Source: Rhizobium sp. ASV8 (GTDB taxonomy: Bacteria > Pseudomonadota > Alphaproteobacteria > Rhizobiales > Rhizobiaceae). From it: a stretch of 64,000 bases of DNA. The stretch is taken from positions 31,597-95,596 of the forward strand of contig NZ_JAELUG010000007.1 of NCBI RefSeq assembly GCF_016429255.1, given 5' to 3'. The notes beneath the pieces are model-generated. The model saw only the letters and a program-made list of their open reading frames with translations, was not told where the DNA came from and ran no database searches. This document shows positions 1 to 12,964 of the stretch, piece by piece. Every line of letters starts with the position of its first letter. Position 1 is the stretch's first letter. Position numbers and translations under genes: made by a program.

Positions 1-86
1 CTATGGCTGTCATCTCGGGTCCAAGCATCCCGCCGAAAACGGTCGAAATCCCTATGCACGGCTTGAAGGATCATACCGACACCCAT
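1..86 (-). CDS. Possible partial CDS, 5' end only
   Basis: A reading frame open to the left edge begins with ATG at 86-84 behind an AGGAGG about nine bases upstream on the minus strand. It gives only 28 residues, rich in Arg and Asp, that I do not recognise. The good ribosome binding site is the only real support. A neighbouring frame also gives protein-like text, so the true frame is uncertain and the annotation is tentative. Confidence 0.2.
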   Translation of the reverse strand, partial: MGVGMILQAVHRDFDRFRRDAWTRDDSH

Positions 87-481
87 GCGCGCGATCCTCC
101 TAAGAGCAAGAGTTGACGATTCATCATATTTCCTTTCAAGGTCGGCAAGCGACACGCATCGGGCCTCCCTGTTCACAAGATCTCAGTAAGTCATCGCCCT
201 GCCAAAATATGACAGTATATCCTGCGCCGATCACAGTCTGCTCCGAGCCGTCCGCCTCGCTCCACCGTGCGATAGTGTTCTGATCCTGCTGCCATGAGTG
301 CGGATGGGATAAAGCGACCGTCCTTTGGATCACTCGTCACGTCCAACGCTTCTGTGGACTGACAGATTTCTGTCCTTTCGAGAAAGCCGCAAAGATTTCC
401 GGATGGAAAGGCACCGACACTGTCAAATCCTGGTAGTCACATTGCGTATGGTCGTCTTGCAACCGAAACAGGACGATCCTG
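87..481. other. Intergenic, no supported gene
   Basis: I found no convincing reading frame here. Short frames on both strands lack ribosome binding sites and family resemblance. The right end is the upstream region of the VOC gene. Confidence 0.4.
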
Positions 482-850
482 ATGACAACTCCAAATCTCA
501 TGCTCTTGTATGTTGAAGATCCCACACGCAGCAGCCAATTCTATGAAAAGCTGCTCGGGAAAGCGCCTTTGGCATCATTCCCAACTTACGCTGCCTTCGA
601 ATTCGCCAATGGCCTCAACCTCGGCCTCTGGTCTGTCAACGCCACGGCCTTCGTGTCCTCGGGAACGGGCCATCGCTCGGAACTGGCGTTCATCGTAGCG
701 GATGATGCGGCGGTGGACCGCCTTTATGAAACATGGCGCAACGCCGGCATTTCGATCGAGCAAGAACCGAGCGTTGCGAATTTCGGGCGCACATTTGTTG
801 CGCTTGATCCGGATGGGCACCGTCTTCGTGTCTGTACTCCCGACAAATAG
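482..850 (+). CDS. VOC superfamily (glyoxalase/bleomycin-resistance-like) protein
   Basis: The 122-residue product has the length and layout of a single-chain vicinal-oxygen-chelate protein. It has an N-terminal beta strand followed by DPTRSSQFYEKLLG, a central segment ending in ELAFIV, and a C-terminal FVALDPDGHRLRVCTP that matches the DPDG-H-x-(L/I)-x-V signature. Such proteins are dimers that bind metal, or sequester drugs, using paired beta-alpha-beta-beta-beta modules. The usual second metal glutamate is not evident, so a binding or resistance role (PhnB-like subgroup) is as likely as catalysis. It stands alone and no substrate can be assigned. Confidence 0.85.
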   Translation: MTTPNLMLLYVEDPTRSSQFYEKLLGKAPLASFPTYAAFEFANGLNLGLWSVNATAFVSSGTGHRSELAFIVADDAAVDRLYETWRNAGISIEQEPSVANFGRTFVALDPDGHRLRVCTPDK

Positions 851-1210
851 CCTCCGGCCGACTTAGTAGACACGGAGGGTATAGTCACCCTAAAGGCCGA
901 GGCGCCAGGGCAGCAGCGCAGCTCCTCGGCGCTTCAAATTCTGGGTCGCGGTTTAGCGGAACGATGTGTCCCATGCCTGGGGAATTGGCGTTGATCATCG
1001 GGATATTCGGAAGTTCAGTGTTTTTCCTTCCGAAAATCTACTCATTTGAAAAGTACCCCATTCGATATATCGACGGTACCGCTGCAGCGCCTGCCCGATG
1101 CAGGCAAGGGATATGGTCGTGTTCATGGCGTCATCTTAGGCAAACGGAGCGGTCATTCCCATCGGGATCATCGCCTCCATTCAGCGCTTCGCCATTTAGA
1201 GTTCAACCGA
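851..1210. other. Intergenic, convergent gap
   Basis: This gap separates the VOC gene from the convergent carboxymuconolactone-decarboxylase-like gene. I see only an imperfectly placed inverted repeat (GCCGAGG at 896-902, CCTCGGC at 924-930) with no T-run, and no supported gene. Confidence 0.4.
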
Positions 1211-1921
1211 TTACTGGCCACGGCTTATGAAGACGTCGCCGACGACGGGGACGGCGGAGAAGGCGTTGGGCCAACCGGCATAGAAGGCCACCTGCGCGAT
1301 GACTTCACCGGCCTGTTCCTGCGTCAGACCGTTATCCATCGCCTTGTTGAGGTGGAAAGTGATCTGGGCCGTGTGTCCGGCGGCCATCAGGCTGCTGACC
1401 GTCACCAGGCTCCTGTCGCGGGGTGCAAGGTGGGGGCGCAGCCAAAGCTTCAGGAACAGGACATCCGCCGTGAACTGCACCAGGCCAGGCGAGATCGGTC
1501 CGGTGTTTTTTTCCACATTCGCCGCCCGCGTCTTCTCGGCGGCTTCATTAAGGGGAAGGAGCGTCGGATTGCCAGGCGGCAAATCGCCCGTGCCGATGCC
1601 GCGCTCGCTGAAGACGACTTTGACGATGGCGATCGTGGCGCTCGCATTGCCAAGCCCGGCATAGAAGGCGAGATGCGTGACGATTTCCGAGATCTCCGCC
1701 GGCTTCACCCCGTTGTCGAGCGCCAGGCTGAGATAGAAGGGCAGGTCGAGCATCTGGTTCCGGGTTATCAGCACCGACAATGTCACGATGCTGCGGTCGC
1801 GCGGCGACAGCTGTGGCCGCTTCCAAAGACCATCGAGAACATCGTCCTGCATAAAGTCTCGCAGCGCCGGCGCTACTGACAGGACATCGTCGGAGACAAG
1901 TGTGGGCTCATTGATAGGCAT
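1211..1921 (-). CDS. Carboxymuconolactone decarboxylase-like protein, two CMD domains
   Basis: The product is 236 residues from the ATG at 1921, chosen because AAGGA lies eight bases upstream; longer in-frame starts lack one. Two tandem CMD repeats are visible, each with the LSPRDRS/LAPRDRS entry motif followed by an alpha-helical THLAFYAGLGNA or AQVAFYAGWPNA block. Tandem-CMD proteins include gamma-carboxymuconolactone decarboxylases and uncharacterised lactone or peroxide enzymes. Neither repeat carries the CxxC pair of AhpD peroxidases, so AhpD-type activity is unlikely. It is the last gene of the minus-strand redox set running from 5799 and lies 105 bases after the SDR gene. Its substrate is unknown. 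Confidence 0.85.
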   Translation of the reverse strand: MPINEPTLVSDDVLSVAPALRDFMQDDVLDGLWKRPQLSPRDRSIVTLSVLITRNQMLDLPFYLSLALDNGVKPAEISEIVTHLAFYAGLGNASATIAIVKVVFSERGIGTGDLPPGNPTLLPLNEAAEKTRAANVEKNTGPISPGLVQFTADVLFLKLWLRPHLAPRDRSLVTVSSLMAAGHTAQITFHLNKAMDNGLTQEQAGEVIAQVAFYAGWPNAFSAVPVVGDVFISRGQ

Positions 1922-2026
1922 GATTGGTTCCTTCATGGTCTGCGCGGCTCCGCCCACCTAAAGGACGGGAGACGCAAGGTCCGGTTGGATGGAACGGCGC
2001 CAGCGTCGCGGCTCCGCCGTCCCGTT

Positions 2027-2763
2027 TCAATAGGCTTGCGCGGTCGGCCGGTAGAGGATCTCGTTGATGTCGACCTCTTCGGGCTGGTCGATGGCAAAGG
2101 CCACGCAGCGGGCGAAGGAATCGGGGGAAATCGCGACCTGGTCGTAGAGCTCCCGCACGCGGCCCGCGACCTCGGCATCGGTGATCGTGTTGGGGAGTTC
2201 GGTTGCCACCGCGCCCGGCGAAATGACGGTCGTGCGGATGTTGTAGGGCTTCACCTCCTGGCGCAGCCCTTCCGAGATCACCCGCACGGCGTGTTTGGTG
2301 GCGGAATAGATTGCGCCTCCGGGTCCAACCTTGTGGCCCGCGACCGAGGACACATTGATGATGTGTCCGCTCTTCTGCGCCTTCATATAGGGCAGCGCGG
2401 CGGCGATGCCGTAGAGTACGCCCTTGATGTTCACGTCGATCATCCGATCCCACTCGTCGACCTTCAGGTTTTCGAGGAGCGATTGCGGCATTAGGCCAGC
2501 ATTGTTGATGAGCACGTCGATACGGCCGTGAAGCGCGAAGGCGCGGTCCACGAGCTGCTTGACCTGGTCACGATCGACGACGTCGGTCTTCAGCACGGCA
2601 CCGTCGCCGAGAGAAAGCTCCCTCGCCAATGTTTCGAGACGATCGATGCGACGCGCGCCGAGAACCAGCCTCGCGCCGTCCTTGGCAAGGCGGCGGGCGG
2701 CAGCTTCGCCCAGCCCGCTGCTGGCGCCGGTGATAACGACGACCTTTTGGTTGATGTTCTCGG

Positions 2764-2767
<4 letters not shown>
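2027..2767 (-). CDS. Short-chain dehydrogenase/reductase (SDR)
   Basis: This is a classical SDR of 246 residues. It has the TGASSGLG nucleotide-binding motif at residues 13-20, NNAG at 88-91, catalytic Ser140/141 and the YSATK motif with Tyr154 and Lys158. The GARR following the second strand suggests NADP(H) preference. Its ATG overlaps the stop codon of the upstream MFS gene (ATGA at 2764-2767), implying translational coupling. It most resembles the YdfG/clavulanate-dehydrogenase-like group that reduces small aldehydes, ketones or 3-hydroxy acids. The specific substrate cannot be told from the sequence. Confidence 0.92.
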
Positions 2768-5367
<2,600 letters not shown>

Positions 5368-5403
5368 GGACAACCTCCTTTCGGGTTTAGGTCGATCGAT
5401 ATC

Positions 5404-5799
5404 TCAGCCGAGGTATTGCGTGTCTGAAACCTTCTCGAGCCAGTCCACGGCCTTGCCGTCCTGCACCTCGTTGACGGCGATGTGAGTCATCGCGGTTTCG
5501 GGTGAAGCGCCGTGCCAGTGCTTCTCGCCCGCCGGAAGCCAGATCACGTCTCCGGGCCGGATCTCCTCGACCGGACCACCCCAACGCTGCACACGGCCGA
5601 AGCCGGATGTGACGATGAGGGTCTGGCCGAGCGGATGCGTATGCCAGGCGGTGCGGGCGCCCGGCTCGAAGGTGACCTGCGCGCCCTGAACGCGCTCGGG
5701 TGCAAACGGATTGAGGAGCGGGTCGACGCGAACTGTGCCTGTGAACCAGTCGGTCGGGCCTTTCGCCGAAGGCCGCGAGCCTGCGCGAATGATGTCCAT
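5404..5799 (-). CDS. Single-domain cupin (carboxymuconolactone/HNL-like)
   Basis: The 131-residue protein is a compact metal-binding cupin. Motif 1 is [10 protein letters not shown] with His53, His55 and Gln59 as ligands. Motif 2 is [17 protein letters not shown] with His94 or His96. This arrangement matches small cupins annotated as quercetin-dioxygenase-like or bacterial manganese hydroxynitrile-lyase-like; the true reaction cannot be chosen from sequence. The start at 5799 follows GGAGACATCCA. It is the first gene of the minus-strand operon and faces the LysR gene across a 121-base divergent promoter region. Confidence 0.88.
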   Translation of the reverse strand: MDIIRAGSRPSAKGPTDWFTGTVRVDPLLNPFAPERVQGAQVTFEPGARTAWHTHPLGQTLIVTSGFGRVQRWGGPVEEIRPGDVIWLPAGEKHWHGASPETAMTHIAVNEVQDGKAVDWLEKVSDTQYLG

Positions 5800-5920
5800 T
5801 GGATGTCTCCATTTCTGTGTCGCGGCGTTCTGCCGGGCGATTTCGAAATGCAATGTAGTCCAGGTGGGATCATCGAATTAGATGGTATAATGTTCATGTG
5901 GTTTTGAGTGGAATTCACAA
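5800..5920. promoter_or_regulatory. Divergent promoter region, cupin operon / LysR
   Basis: This 121-base gap separates two divergently transcribed units, the standard place for a LysR-type autoregulated divergent promoter. A TATAAT hexamer at about 5886-5891 is oriented toward the LysR gene. A candidate LysR T-N11-A site could not be fixed with confidence. Confidence 0.5.
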
Positions 5921-6823
5921 ATGGCACGAGAACGCATCAACGACATGATCGCCTTCCTGGCGGTTGCACGGGAACGCAGCTTCACGCGGGCAGGCGCGCA
6001 ACTCGGCGTATCAGCCTCAGCCCTCAGTCACACCATCAAAGGGCTCGAAGCGCAGTTGGGCGTCAGGCTACTGGCGCGCACGACGCGCAATGTCGCGCCG
6101 ACAGAAGCGGGCGAGCGCCTGCTGAAGGCGATCGGACCGCATTTCGACCAGATCGAGGCCGAGATCGAAGCGCTCGGAGAACTGCGAGACAAGCCGGCCG
6201 GCACGGTGCGTATCACCTGCAACGACTATGTGATCGATACCATCTTCCGGCCGCGGCTTGCGTCCTTCCTGCGCGACTATCCCGATATTCACGTCGAGCT
6301 CGCGATTGACTACGGTTTTACCGATATCATCGAGCAGAGGTTCGATGCCGGGGTCAGGCTTGGCGAGGCCGTCAGCAAGGATATGATCGCGGTGCGGATC
6401 GGGCCGGACTGGCGTTTCGCAGTGGTCGGCTCACCCGCTTATTTCGAGCGGCGATCGACGCCCGAGACACCGCAGGACCTCACCAACCACAATTGCATCA
6501 ATCTGCGTCTGAACAGCGCCGGCGGGCTCTATGCCTGGGAATTCGAAAAAGACGGCCGTGAACTGCGCGTGCGGGTCGAAGGTCAGCTTGCCTTCAACAG
6601 CGCCGTATCCGTTCTCAATGCAGCGATTGACGGCCTCGGCGTTGGCTATGTGCCTGAAGACCTCGCCAGACCGCACATTGCCGAAGGGCGGCTGATCGAT
6701 GTGCTGGCGGACTGGTGTCCCGATGTTCAGGGCTATCATCTCTACTATCCGAGCCGCCGGCAGCTCTCGCCTGCGTTTGCCTTGCTGGTCGATACGTTGC
6801 GCTACCGCCCGAATTTAGGGTGA
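5921..6823 (+). CDS. LysR-type transcriptional regulator
   Basis: The product is 300 residues. The N-terminal winged helix-turn-helix covers residues 1-62 (FLAVARERSFTRAGAQLGVSASALSHTIKGLE), followed by a linker and a two-subdomain effector-binding fold. The sequence is of the AaeR/DmlR-like group typical of rhizobial regulators. It is transcribed away from the cupin-AKR-MFS-SDR operon and most likely controls it in response to an aromatic or carbonyl metabolite. That link is inferred from the divergent arrangement only. Confidence 0.92.
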   Translation: MARERINDMIAFLAVARERSFTRAGAQLGVSASALSHTIKGLEAQLGVRLLARTTRNVAPTEAGERLLKAIGPHFDQIEAEIEALGELRDKPAGTVRITCNDYVIDTIFRPRLASFLRDYPDIHVELAIDYGFTDIIEQRFDAGVRLGEAVSKDMIAVRIGPDWRFAVVGSPAYFERRSTPETPQDLTNHNCINLRLNSAGGLYAWEFEKDGRELRVRVEGQLAFNSAVSVLNAAIDGLGVGYVPEDLARPHIAEGRLIDVLADWCPDVQGYHLYYPSRRQLSPAFALLVDTLRYRPNLG

Positions 6824-6948
6824 GCATTTTTCATGAGCTGCTGTGCCTTGTTCGATTACCCGCCAAGCGTGGTTGCCGTCGAGAATATGACACCCCTCAA
6901 CGGTACGGGATTTTTTCAAGAATCCCTTCGAAGCAAGTCATTCGGACC

Positions 6949-8016
<1,068 letters not shown>

Positions 8017-8039
8017 GACATTCTTCCCTTTTGGATGGA

Positions 8040-9554
8040 TCAGCGCTTCTTGCGGATGCGGAGCACCTGGTATGGCTTGCCGGGCAGTTCTACGCCGAAG
8101 GCGGCATCGGCTTTGCCGCCGCGCACGATCGCGCCATGGCGCGTCGGATGCGGGATCGGTGCCTCCACCTTTTTGGCCGGCGTGATGGTCATTTCCCACG
8201 TGTCTATGATGTCGACCTCATAGTCGGTTCCGTGCTTCGGCAGGCCGGTTGACCAGACTACGGGCTGATGTTCGCCGAGATAGATGTAGCTGACATCGCC
8301 GTCGCGGGCGCCGGAGACGCGTGTCCATGGCCATTCGCCGAAGGACGCCATCGGCTCGAGGCCGTTGACGACATCCTCTTCCAGAAGATCGCGCAGGAAA
8401 CCGATGCGCTTCCAGGCTTCACCACGCAGTTCGCCGCCTTTCGCCCACCAGATCAGATCTTGCGGATGCGAATAGGTTTCGCCGTGCCCGGCATAGCCGC
8501 CGCGCGTGACCGTGATCCAGAAGCGATGGACAAGCTCCTGCGCCGTCAGGTTGCCCCAGGACTGGATGATGTTGCCCTCATATTCCGGCTCGTCGTTGAC
8601 GACCGGCTTGCCATAGGCCTCACGCCATTCCTGCGTGCGCTTCACATCCCAGTTCTGGATGCAGGTATGGGTGACCCAGGGCTTGCGATGATCGAAGTTC
8701 ATAGTCGGCTCGCCGTTATGGATCGACTTCAGATGGCCGTAGGGGTCGTTCTCTTCGAGAATGTGGAAGTAACGATCCCACTGCTGCAGCGGCTTGGTGT
8801 CGAGAAGGAAATCATATTCGTTGGCAAGCGCCCACCAGACGTTGCGATAGGCGGCAAGGCGTGCGGCGAGATAGGCGACATAGCGGAAATCCTGTTCGGC
8901 CGACATGTCGGCATAGCCCCAGCGGTCGTAGGGGTGGAACATGATGATGTCGGCTTCGATGCCGAGTTTGCAAAGGGCTGCGACTTGGTTCTCGAAATGG
9001 CGGAAGAGGACCGGGTTCGGGCGATCGAAGTCTTGCCTGCCGTCCGCATCCACTTCGAAGCAGGCGTAAAGCGGCTCGTTGACATTATAGGGATAGTCCT
9101 TGGGGAAGACGCCCATGCGGATCTTGTTGAAGCGCGACGTCTTCAGGGTCTCGAGTGTCTGGGCCTGCATGTCGAGTGGCTGGTGCGTCCAGGCATAGCA
9201 GGTGGTGCCGAAGGACAGGAACGGCTTGCCGTCGGCATAGGCAAAGTGGAACTTGTTGTGGACGTGGACGGGGCCATGGTTGCCCGTCGAGGGCTTGGTC
9301 GCGACGAAGGAACCGGTCTTGCCATCCAGTTCCGATGTCTTCGAGCGTGTGCGGAACGACCATTCGCCTTCATTGTCGGGCATGAAGCGAACGCGATAGA
9401 CGCCGTCGCCATCGTAAAAGCCGGGCACGCGAACCTCGCGGCTGTTCTGGCTGAAAACGGCATCAAATGCTACATCGAGATAGGGATTGCCACTAGAAGG
9501 GCCGTTTAGGGCCGCTTCGAAGACACCCCATTTTTCGACGGACGCGTTGGACAT
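8040..9554 (-). CDS. DUF5060/DUF4038 glycoside hydrolase, putative cytoplasmic apiosidase
   Basis: The protein is 504 residues. An N-terminal beta-sandwich of the DUF5060 type (residues 1-90, YRVRFMPDNEGEWSFRT) precedes a TIM barrel of the DUF4038 type and a C-terminal beta domain. Clan-A-like catalytic glutamates are visible: Asn245-Glu246 in WALANEYDF as acid/base and Glu322 in VVNDEPEYEGN as nucleophile. The fold group includes GH140 apiosidases of pectin breakdown. There is no signal peptide: translation starts MSNASVEKW after a strong GAGGAG. The enzyme should therefore act on imported material. It is embedded in a CUT1 transporter operon beside D-apiose genes, which points to release of D-apiose; other beta-glycosides remain possible. 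Confidence 0.75.
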   Translation of the reverse strand: MSNASVEKWGVFEAALNGPSSGNPYLDVAFDAVFSQNSREVRVPGFYDGDGVYRVRFMPDNEGEWSFRTRSKTSELDGKTGSFVATKPSTGNHGPVHVHNKFHFAYADGKPFLSFGTTCYAWTHQPLDMQAQTLETLKTSRFNKIRMGVFPKDYPYNVNEPLYACFEVDADGRQDFDRPNPVLFRHFENQVAALCKLGIEADIIMFHPYDRWGYADMSAEQDFRYVAYLAARLAAYRNVWWALANEYDFLLDTKPLQQWDRYFHILEENDPYGHLKSIHNGEPTMNFDHRKPWVTHTCIQNWDVKRTQEWREAYGKPVVNDEPEYEGNIIQSWGNLTAQELVHRFWITVTRGGYAGHGETYSHPQDLIWWAKGGELRGEAWKRIGFLRDLLEEDVVNGLEPMASFGEWPWTRVSGARDGDVSYIYLGEHQPVVWSTGLPKHGTDYEVDIIDTWEMTITPAKKVEAPIPHPTRHGAIVRGGKADAAFGVELPGKPYQVLRIRKKR

Positions 9555-9592
9555 GAAATTCTCCTCGGAAGATATATGGATGGTGCGACCGC

Positions 9593-10480
9593 TCAGCCCT
9601 TGACGGCGCCGGAGGTAAGGCCGGAGACGAAGTAGCGCTGGAAGATCAGATAGACGATGGTGGCCGGCAGCACGGTCATGACGATTGCCGCGTTCAACTG
9701 GCCGTAATCATTGGAAAACTGGCCCTGGAATGACATCAGCCCGAGCGGCAGTGTCCACATGTGCTGGTCCTGCAAAAGCACGAGCGCCATTGCGAATTCG
9801 TTCCAGGTGGAGACGAAATCGAGGATCAACAATGCGGCAAGGACCGGCAGGCAGACGGGCAGGAATATCCGCCGAAAGATGGTGAAGTGGCTTGCGCCAT
9901 CGATCAGGGCTGCTTCCGACAGTTCCTTCGGAATGCCTCTGAAGAACCCGTACAGGATAAAGACCTGGTAGGGCACGCCGAAGGCAATGTAAGGCAGGAT
10001 CACGCCGGGGTAGGTGTCGATCAACCCGAGCGAGTTGACCAGCGTAAACAGCGGCGCCAGCATCACCTGAAAGGGGATCATGGTGCCGAAGACGATTGCG
10101 AGCAGCAGCAGCTTGTTGAACTTCAGGCGGATCTTGGCAAGCGCATAGGCCGCCATTGCCGAGAGAAGGAGCCCGATCGGCACTTTGATCACGGTAATGA
10201 TCGCGCTGTTTAAGAAGGCGCTTGCGAAATTGCCGCGCCCCCAGGCGCTTGAATAGTTGTCAAAGGCCGGCTCGAGCGGAGGCATGAACGCGCCGGTCGA
10301 CGTCACGTCGGCCTGGGTCTTCAACGAGGTAAAGACGATGAACACGAAGGGCGCAAGCCAGATCGCGGCGACGATGAGCAGCGCGATCCACAGGCCGATC
10401 AAGACAGGATCGCGCTTGCGCTTCGCCGGAATGACGGTCTCGAAGCTGTCTGACATTGATGTTGCCGATGCTGCCGTCAT
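9593..10480 (-). CDS. CUT1 sugar ABC transporter permease (MalG/UgpE type)
   Basis: The 295-residue membrane protein has six predicted transmembrane helices. The EAA loop that docks to the ATPase is visible in PKELSEAALIDGASHFTIFRRIFLP. The start at 10480 overlaps the stop of the partner permease (ATGA, 10477-10480). The short N-terminal tail before the first helix and the SGAVKG C-terminus are typical of the MalG-like subunit. With the neighbouring permease it forms the heterodimeric channel for the glycoside bound by the substrate-binding protein encoded at 11473-12726. Confidence 0.93.
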   Translation of the reverse strand: MTAASATSMSDSFETVIPAKRKRDPVLIGLWIALLIVAAIWLAPFVFIVFTSLKTQADVTSTGAFMPPLEPAFDNYSSAWGRGNFASAFLNSAIITVIKVPIGLLLSAMAAYALAKIRLKFNKLLLLAIVFGTMIPFQVMLAPLFTLVNSLGLIDTYPGVILPYIAFGVPYQVFILYGFFRGIPKELSEAALIDGASHFTIFRRIFLPVCLPVLAALLILDFVSTWNEFAMALVLLQDQHMWTLPLGLMSFQGQFSNDYGQLNAAIVMTVLPATIVYLIFQRYFVSGLTSGAVKG

Positions 10481-11376
10481 TGTTCGGCCTCCTCGTGCTT
10501 CTGCGTCCAGCGCAGATAGGGAATGACGACGACGATGGTGATCAGCAGGAGCACGACCGAGATCGCAGCACCGCGGCCGAAATCGAAGATCTGCATGGCT
10601 TGGGTGAAGGCCCACAGTGCCAGCATCTGGGTGGATTGCGCCGGGCCGCCACCGGTCAGGCCGTAGACGATATCGAAGGCTTTCAGCGAGGAGATGACCG
10701 AGAGCACCAGCACGATGGTCAAGGTCGTGCGCAGCGCCGGCAGGGTCACGTAGCGGAAGATGTTGAAGCGTCCCGCGCCGTCGATGCGGGCTGCCTCGAC
10801 CAGCGTCTGCGAGACATTCTGCAGACCGGCAAGAAACAGAACCATGGAGAAGCCGACGGACTGCCAGAGATAGGCAACGAAGACGGAATAGAGCGCGATA
10901 TCCTTGTTGCCGAGCCAGTCCTGGATCCAGTCCTGCAGACCCATCGATGTCAGGATTTCGGTGAAGAGGCCGAAGAATGGATCGTACATCCACTTCCACA
11001 TGGTCGCGACCGCGATCGGGGCGATGATGACTGGCAGGTAGAAGATGGCGCGGAAGGTATTGCGGGCAAAGAGCCTCTGATTGAGGCTGAGGGCCAGCAA
11101 CAGACCGACCATGGGCGGAAAGATCACGCACATGATCGTCCAGATCACGGTGTTGCGGAACGCAACCCAGAAGACCGGATCCTGTGTGAAGATATATTGG
11201 TAGTTCGCCAGGCCGACGAACGGGCGCTGCGGATCGAGGCCGTTCCATTTCTGGAAGCTCAGCACCACCACGTTCAGCATCGGATAAAGCGCGAAAATCG
11301 CGTAGATCAGCATGGCCGGCGCAAGCAATATTGCTGCCTGAACGCGGGGATCCTGGGTTCTGTTGCGCAATGACAT
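10477..11376 (-). CDS. CUT1 sugar ABC transporter permease (MalF/UgpA type)
   Basis: The product is 299 residues from the ATG at 11376, which has GGGAG about eight bases upstream. It has six membrane segments, the MalF-like periplasmic loop containing GLANYQYIFTQDPVFW, and the EAA loop SQTLVEAARIDGAGRFNIFRYVTLP. It pairs with the MalG-type subunit encoded by the overlapping downstream gene. The substrate assignment follows from the operon only. Confidence 0.93.
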   Translation of the reverse strand: MSLRNRTQDPRVQAAILLAPAMLIYAIFALYPMLNVVVLSFQKWNGLDPQRPFVGLANYQYIFTQDPVFWVAFRNTVIWTIMCVIFPPMVGLLLALSLNQRLFARNTFRAIFYLPVIIAPIAVATMWKWMYDPFFGLFTEILTSMGLQDWIQDWLGNKDIALYSVFVAYLWQSVGFSMVLFLAGLQNVSQTLVEAARIDGAGRFNIFRYVTLPALRTTLTIVLVLSVISSLKAFDIVYGLTGGGPAQSTQMLALWAFTQAMQIFDFGRGAAISVVLLLITIVVVIPYLRWTQKHEEAEQ

Positions 11377-11472
11377 TCTGGTTGCTCCCGGCGGCAAGAG
11401 ACGCTTGGGCATGAGGGTGAGGGAAGCCGTCCGCCGCGATTGGCAATCGGAGTGGCGGCCTCCCTCGATCGA

Positions 11473-12726
11473 TCAGGTGCGACCGGAGATGAAGCTCTGC
11501 AGCTGCTTGGCAGCATCGGCCGGCTGAATGTTGCCGGAAGCGACGTCGTTGATCACCCGGAAGTATTCGGTGGTGACGTCAAGCGGGAAGGCCTGGTCGC
11601 CATTCATGTAGACCTTGCTGTAGGCCTTGAAGATCTCAAGCCATTTCGCCTCGAGCGGCTTCTGGTCCTTATACTGCACATTCTTGTTGACCGAGATCGA
11701 GCTGATCTGGCCGACGAGATCCTGCTGCACCTTGGTCGACAGGAAATAGTCGAGGAATTTGGCGGCAAGATCGGGGTTCTTGCTCTTGGTGCTGACGTAA
11801 TTGTATTCGGCGAAGCCATAAAGGCGGTTCGTATTCGTCGGGAAGGGTATAACGCCGTAGTCGTCGAGGTTGGCCTTGCTGCCACTCAGCTGGCTGACCA
11901 GCCAGTCGCCTTCGAGCATCATTGCAGCACGGCCGGCGACGAACAGTGTATAAGACTGCTGATTGCTGATGCCCATGAACGGCTTCAGCGTGTAGTCCTT
12001 CGTCCACTTGGCAAATTCGCTGAAGGCGTCGGTTGCACAGGCTTCCTTCGTCCAGTCGGCCTTCATGGCCATCAATGCGTCATGCTTGTCGGCACCGCAT
12101 TTTGTTTCGAGCAGCACGTCCATCAGGCGCATGACATGCCAATTGACCGAGCCGCCAAAGGTGAAAGCCGGAATGCCCGCCGTCTTGAGCTTGTTGGCCG
12201 CGGCAAGCAGCTCCTCATAGGTCTTCGGTTCCTGGGCGATGCCGGCCTTCTGGAAGAGCTTCTTGTTGTAGTAGATCGCCTCGCCCTTGAAGGTGAAGGG
12301 GACGCCATGCTTGCCACCCGGGTAAAGGTCGGCAAAGGCCGCTGCAGATGGAAGCAGCTCATCGACCCACTTGTATTGGGTGTAGTATTTATCGAGCGGC
12401 AGCGATAGGCCTGCTTTCACATATTCGCCGCCGAGGCCGAGGCCTGCCCAGCTGAAATAGATGTCCGGGCCCTTGCTGGAGCCTGCCGCCACGCGCAGTG
12501 CGGTCTTATGCTCGTCGACGCCGCGCTGGACGATTTCGACGTGAGTGCCGGGATTGGCCGCCTCGAAGTCTTTCGCGACTTTCTTCAATGCGCCGTTTGC
12601 GGCGCCATTGTCGAAGTTCAGCGTCCACATCGTCAGATCCTCTGCGGCAACATTTGTTGCTGAAAATGCCGCCGCAGCGATCGCCGCAGCACCGAACCAA
12701 CGCGCATATTTGGTGTTGATAGCCAT
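11473..12726 (-). CDS. CUT1 extracellular solute-binding protein
   Basis: The precursor is 417 residues from the ATG at 12726, placed eight bases after AGGAGG. A Sec signal peptide ends near SATNVAAED, leaving a cluster-B binding protein with the opening LTMWTLNFDNGAANGALKKVAKDFE and the conserved GGKHGVPFTFKGEAIYYNKKLF block. It delivers an oligosaccharide or glycoside to the two permeases. It is the first gene of the CUT1 operon and has a GntR-type candidate operator 58 bases upstream of its start codon, shared with the apiose genes. Confidence 0.92.
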   Translation of the reverse strand: MAINTKYARWFGAAAIAAAAFSATNVAAEDLTMWTLNFDNGAANGALKKVAKDFEAANPGTHVEIVQRGVDEHKTALRVAAGSSKGPDIYFSWAGLGLGGEYVKAGLSLPLDKYYTQYKWVDELLPSAAAFADLYPGGKHGVPFTFKGEAIYYNKKLFQKAGIAQEPKTYEELLAAANKLKTAGIPAFTFGGSVNWHVMRLMDVLLETKCGADKHDALMAMKADWTKEACATDAFSEFAKWTKDYTLKPFMGISNQQSYTLFVAGRAAMMLEGDWLVSQLSGSKANLDDYGVIPFPTNTNRLYGFAEYNYVSTKSKNPDLAAKFLDYFLSTKVQQDLVGQISSISVNKNVQYKDQKPLEAKWLEIFKAYSKVYMNGDQAFPLDVTTEYFRVINDVASGNIQPADAAKQLQSFISGRT

Positions 12727-12783
12727 CTCCCATCCTCCTCTGAGCAAAGCTGATGGCGGTTTTGGCAAATAGTTATCAACATG

Positions 12784-12807
12784 TCAACTGGTATGATGAG
12801 CTAATCA
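12784..12807 (-). promoter_or_regulatory. Candidate GntR operator upstream of the CUT1 operon
   Basis: The plus strand reads TCAACTGGTATGATGAGCTA. The core TGGTATRATGAG recurs upstream of the oxidoisomerase gene and of the RuBisCO-like gene, always on the same strand relative to its target. On the minus strand the core abuts TTGACA, which can serve as a -35 element, so a bound repressor would overlap the promoter. Confidence 0.6.
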
Positions 12808-12964
12808 GCATTGCGATACTATTGCTCTTAGGCGCAGCCATCCTCTGCCACCAACTTGCCCTCGCCAGGCACCGCCGACGTCGGCGGGTGGCTTTCTTTC
12901 CCCGGTGGGGTGCCTGTTGGCCATTTTCGGCCTTGAGAATGCAAAGAGCTCGCCGGAGATGATG

